Source: Pseudomonadota bacterium (GTDB lineage Bacteria > Pseudomonadota > Alphaproteobacteria > Micropepsales > Micropepsaceae). Taken from it: DNA of 64,000 bases. Below are positions 63,282 through 64,000 of this stretch, piece after piece; the first letter of the stretch is position 1; each line of letters begins with the position of its first letter. Below the pieces are notes generated by a model that saw only the letters and a list, made by a program, of their open reading frames with translations, had not been told where the DNA came from and ran no database searches. The stretch lies in assembly GCA_021851325.1 (NCBI GenBank), contig JAJZDZ010000009.1:47410-111409 (forward strand), in the 5' to 3' direction. Made by a program: the position numbers and the translations under genes.

Positions 63282-64000
63282 ATGGTGCGTCGTGTTGCTC
63301 TGTTGCTGCTGGTTCTCTTGGCCTTAGCTCCTGTAGGGGCAATGGCCGGAGCGCCCAAGGTCCGCGTGAGGCTGATCAGCGAGACGGCAAGTGTAGCCCC
63401 CGGGGGCCGTCTTCGGGTCGCCTTGGAACAGGATATTCCGGCGGGCTGGCACACGTATTGGCGTAATCCCGGTGCGGCCGGAACCCCCACCACGCTCACC
63501 TGGAGCTTGCCCGCAGGATGGCGGGCAGGGCCATTGCTGTGGCCCTATCCGGAACGTCTCGCAACCGGTCCCCTGATTGATTACGGCTACGAGCACACGG
63601 TCTGGCTGCTGACCGATCTTGTCGCGCCAAAGGGGCTGCGTCCGGGGACGCTGGTCTCGCTCAAGGCCACGGCGCAATGGCTCGTCTGTAAAGAGATCTG
63701 CATTCCCCAGTCTGCGGCCCTGACACTGCCTGTCTCCATCACTGCGACACCGCCTGCGCCCTATGCCACCATTGCAGCGCGCTTCGCTGCGGCGCGCGCC
63801 AAGCTGCCCATACCGTCGCCTTACAAGGTACGCTATGGCCGCCATGGTCGGCAGCTGGTCCTCTTCGTTGCCTCCCCGAAGCTGGCATTGGCCGCGCCCA
63901 CGCACGCGCTTTACGCGCCTTTCCATGGCGGGCAGATCGTGTCTACAGCCGTCCAGCGTCTGCGTCGCCTGCGCGGCGGTATCGCCCTTGCGCTTGAGGC
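63282..64000 (+). CDS. DsbD/ScsB-like thiol:disulfide protein, N-terminal part (cut by window end)
   Basis: The frame starts at ATG 63282 and runs open to the window end, about 239 codons without stop. It has a signal peptide (RRVALLLLVLLALAPVGAMA) and then the DsbD N-terminal (alpha) domain: WHTYWRNPGAAGTP, DYGYEHTVWLLTD and VCKEICIPQSAALTLPV, with the redox Cys pair in CKEIC. This is the pattern of ScsB/DsbD-type proteins, which carry electrons across the inner membrane and reduce periplasmic thiols. The membrane and C-terminal thioredoxin domains lie outside the window. Divergent from the oxidoreductase. Confidence 0.85.
   Translation, partial: MVRRVALLLLVLLALAPVGAMAGAPKVRVRLISETASVAPGGRLRVALEQDIPAGWHTYWRNPGAAGTPTTLTWSLPAGWRAGPLLWPYPERLATGPLIDYGYEHTVWLLTDLVAPKGLRPGTLVSLKATAQWLVCKEICIPQSAALTLPVSITATPPAPYATIAARFAAARAKLPIPSPYKVRYGRHGRQLVLFVASPKLALAAPTHALYAPFHGGQIVSTAVQRLRRLRGGIALALE

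Noticed and set aside
1..64000. CRISPR arrays, tRNA, rRNA, insertion sequences, prophage genes
   Set aside because: I looked for regular short repeats, T-loop motifs, terminal inverted repeats with transposase frames and phage-type genes and saw none. A computer search for tRNA and transposases would be decisive.

Overview
The window is GC-rich bacterial chromosome (about 60 % or more by eye) and almost certainly alphaproteobacterial. The evidence is a C4-pathway 5-aminolevulinate synthase, a ChvG/ChvI two-component pair in one block with a short HPr kinase, a mannose-type EIIA and HPr, an UrcA-family protein, a single-chain acyl-CoA carboxylase and a MutL with the DQHA endonuclease motif. 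UrcA points loosely toward Caulobacterales, Sphingomonadales or the Rhizomicrobium group, but the genus cannot be fixed from sequence reading alone. I saw no rRNA, tRNA, CRISPR array, insertion sequence or prophage. Most of the window is ordinary chromosome.

Layout. 0-2.5 kb: the 3' end of an aldehyde dehydrogenase gene, its usual DUF779 partner, and ilvD (branched-chain amino acids). 3-9 kb: an NAD salvage and PRPP cluster (pncB-pncA and a PRPP synthetase paralogue) around a CapA-like metallophosphatase and an APH-fold kinase-like protein. 9.2-11.1 kb: a diiron ferritin-like enzyme with its own MerR regulator and a clear dyad operator between them. 11.5-14.7 kb: a large exported BNR/VPS10-type repeat protein. 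14.8-27.8 kb: a catabolic-looking stretch with a Nudix hydrolase, amidohydrolase, aldehyde dehydrogenase, an SDR without its catalytic Ser, a one-polypeptide biotin-dependent carboxylase, an acyl-CoA ligase, an orphan HWE histidine kinase, a D-aminoacylase and a TauD-type dioxygenase. 27.9-29.8 kb: an envelope triad (DUF2946-like, a CGCG beta-barrel and a TlpA thioredoxin).

29.8-33.5 kb: hemA with a possible Fnr/FixK box, a Spy/CpxP-like chaperone, and a ParA-RHH pair that looks like a partition module and has two dyads upstream. 33.6-37.9 kb: HPr, EIIA, HprK, ChvG, ChvI and GreA, the regulatory PTS and envelope-stress block. 38.2-46.4 kb: an HlyD/RbbA/YhhJ export system divergent from a Ca2+-type P-ATPase. 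46.9-47.7 kb: UrcA and a small orphan protein. 48.3-51.6 kb: carB without carA. 51.9-57.7 kb: a Rieske oxygenase and a Gld-type ABC system with DUF4340. 57.9-64 kb: a small membrane protein, mutL, an MFS permease, rsmD, an MDR oxidoreductase, and the start of a DsbD/ScsB-like gene cut by the window end.

The best candidates for something not yet described are the MerR-controlled diiron enzyme with its 19-bp dyad, the chromosomal ParA-RHH module with a dyad over its -10 element, the DUF2946/CGCG-barrel/TlpA triad, and the PRPP-NAD cluster containing two enzymes of unknown substrate. All are inferences from sequence and gene order.
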